From: Variovorax sp. Root318D1
GTDB taxonomy: Bacteria > Pseudomonadota > Gammaproteobacteria > Burkholderiales > Burkholderiaceae_C
Length of the DNA stretch: 64,000 nucleotides
NCBI RefSeq assembly: GCF_001424835.1
Contig: NZ_LMCQ01000001.1
Span: 5,602 to 69,601, forward strand
Reading direction: 5' to 3'
Shown here in pieces: positions 63,742 to 64,000 of this stretch; position 1 is the first letter of the stretch, and every line of letters begins with the position of its first letter. The notes below the pieces were generated by a model. That model was given only the letters and a program-made list of their open reading frames with translations. It was not told the DNA's origin and ran no database searches. A program made the translations under genes and the position numbers.

Positions 63742-64000
63742 ATGTGGCACAGACGATTGCTCGTCGCCGCAGGCCTGACCCTGGCCTGCGCGGCACCCTT
63801 ACAAGGCTTGGCCCAGGGCTTCCCGGACAAGCCGATCAAGATCTATCAGGGCTTTGCGGCCGGCGGCAACGCCGACACCATTGCGCGCGTGGTCAGCACC
63901 GAAATGGCCAAGGGACTTGGACAGCCCTTCGTGGTCGAGGCGCAGACGGGCGCCGGCGGCACCATCGCCTCCGGCACGGTGGCGCGCGCCAAACCCGATG
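63742..64000 (+). CDS. Bug/TctC-type substrate-binding protein (3' truncated by window)
   Basis: This is the first 86 residues of a Bug-family periplasmic protein. It has a signal peptide (LLVAAGLTLACAAPLQGLAQ) followed by the hallmark FPDKPIKIYQGFAAGGNADT and GAGGTIASGTVARAKPDG-type start of the domain. It likely captures the carboxylate substrate of this catabolic cluster for a TctAB permease elsewhere. The rest lies beyond the right edge. Confidence 0.9.
   Translation, partial: MWHRRLLVAAGLTLACAAPLQGLAQGFPDKPIKIYQGFAAGGNADTIARVVSTEMAKGLGQPFVVEAQTGAGGTIASGTVARAKPD

Overview
This window looks like chromosomal DNA of a high-GC betaproteobacterium, most likely Comamonadaceae and possibly Variovorax. 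That assignment is inferred from gene style only: BMP and Bug/TctC binding proteins, LysR-rich catabolic clusters, MhpA-like aromatic catabolism and thiol dioxygenases. No rRNA, tRNA, CRISPR array, insertion sequence or prophage is visible, and no gap between genes exceeds about 220 bases.

Layout. (1) 1-4704: the 3' end of a large two-partner-secretion toxin (CdiA/BcpA-like) with a nuclease-like tip, two small genes (probable immunity protein plus a DUF7832-like protein) and the TpsB outer-membrane transporter. Base composition drops over the toxin tip and the small genes. (2) 4871-26454: purine salvage and catabolism, with xdhAB, a LysR regulator, an NCS2 purine permease, a BMP-type nucleoside ABC transporter, an adenine/adenosine deaminase, an MFS exporter, a second BMP protein, further LysR regulators and guaD. 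A six-hairpin glycosidase-like gene, a small SDR and a secreted beta-propeller sit among them. (3) 26541-29735: dcd, a YpfJ-type metallopeptidase and a RhlE-type helicase, ending at a strong double-hairpin terminator. (4) 29830-42602: a divergent organosulfur-type region. The minus arm is a four-gene chain with 4-base overlaps (acyl-CoA dehydrogenase-like monooxygenase, binding protein, thiol dioxygenase, four-rhodanese protein). The plus arm has an SsuD-like monooxygenase, a class II aldolase, three binding proteins, one permease, one ATPase and a cytochrome c. (5) 42607-51194: a MocR regulator, a GNAT acetyltransferase, apaH and a CNNM/CorC protein, then a compact cassette of zinc-ribbon pseudokinase, vWA protein and divergent adenylosuccinate-synthetase-like enzyme. 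A heme-binding-type beta-barrel protein follows. (6) 51213-55172: a glycine-rich autotransporter, a 48-residue Flp-pilin-like peptide and a small secreted protein. (7) 55162-64000: an IclR/TRAP-binding-protein/aroQ unit, then an aromatic-catabolism cluster (FAD hydroxylase, NTF2-like, MDR dehydrogenase, cupin, GntR, VOC, FAH-family hydrolase, Bug protein cut by the window end).

How the genes work together. Region 2 can bring in purine bases and nucleosides by two transporter types, deaminate adenine and guanine, and oxidise hypoxanthine/xanthine. Region 4 suggests uptake and oxidative desulfurisation of organosulfur compounds. Region 7 resembles hydroxylation and meta-cleavage of an aromatic acid under GntR control, with a repeated TGCATAAA motif at three promoters. 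The most novel candidate is the pseudokinase / vWA / PurA-like cassette at 47126-50474, which I cannot match to a described system.
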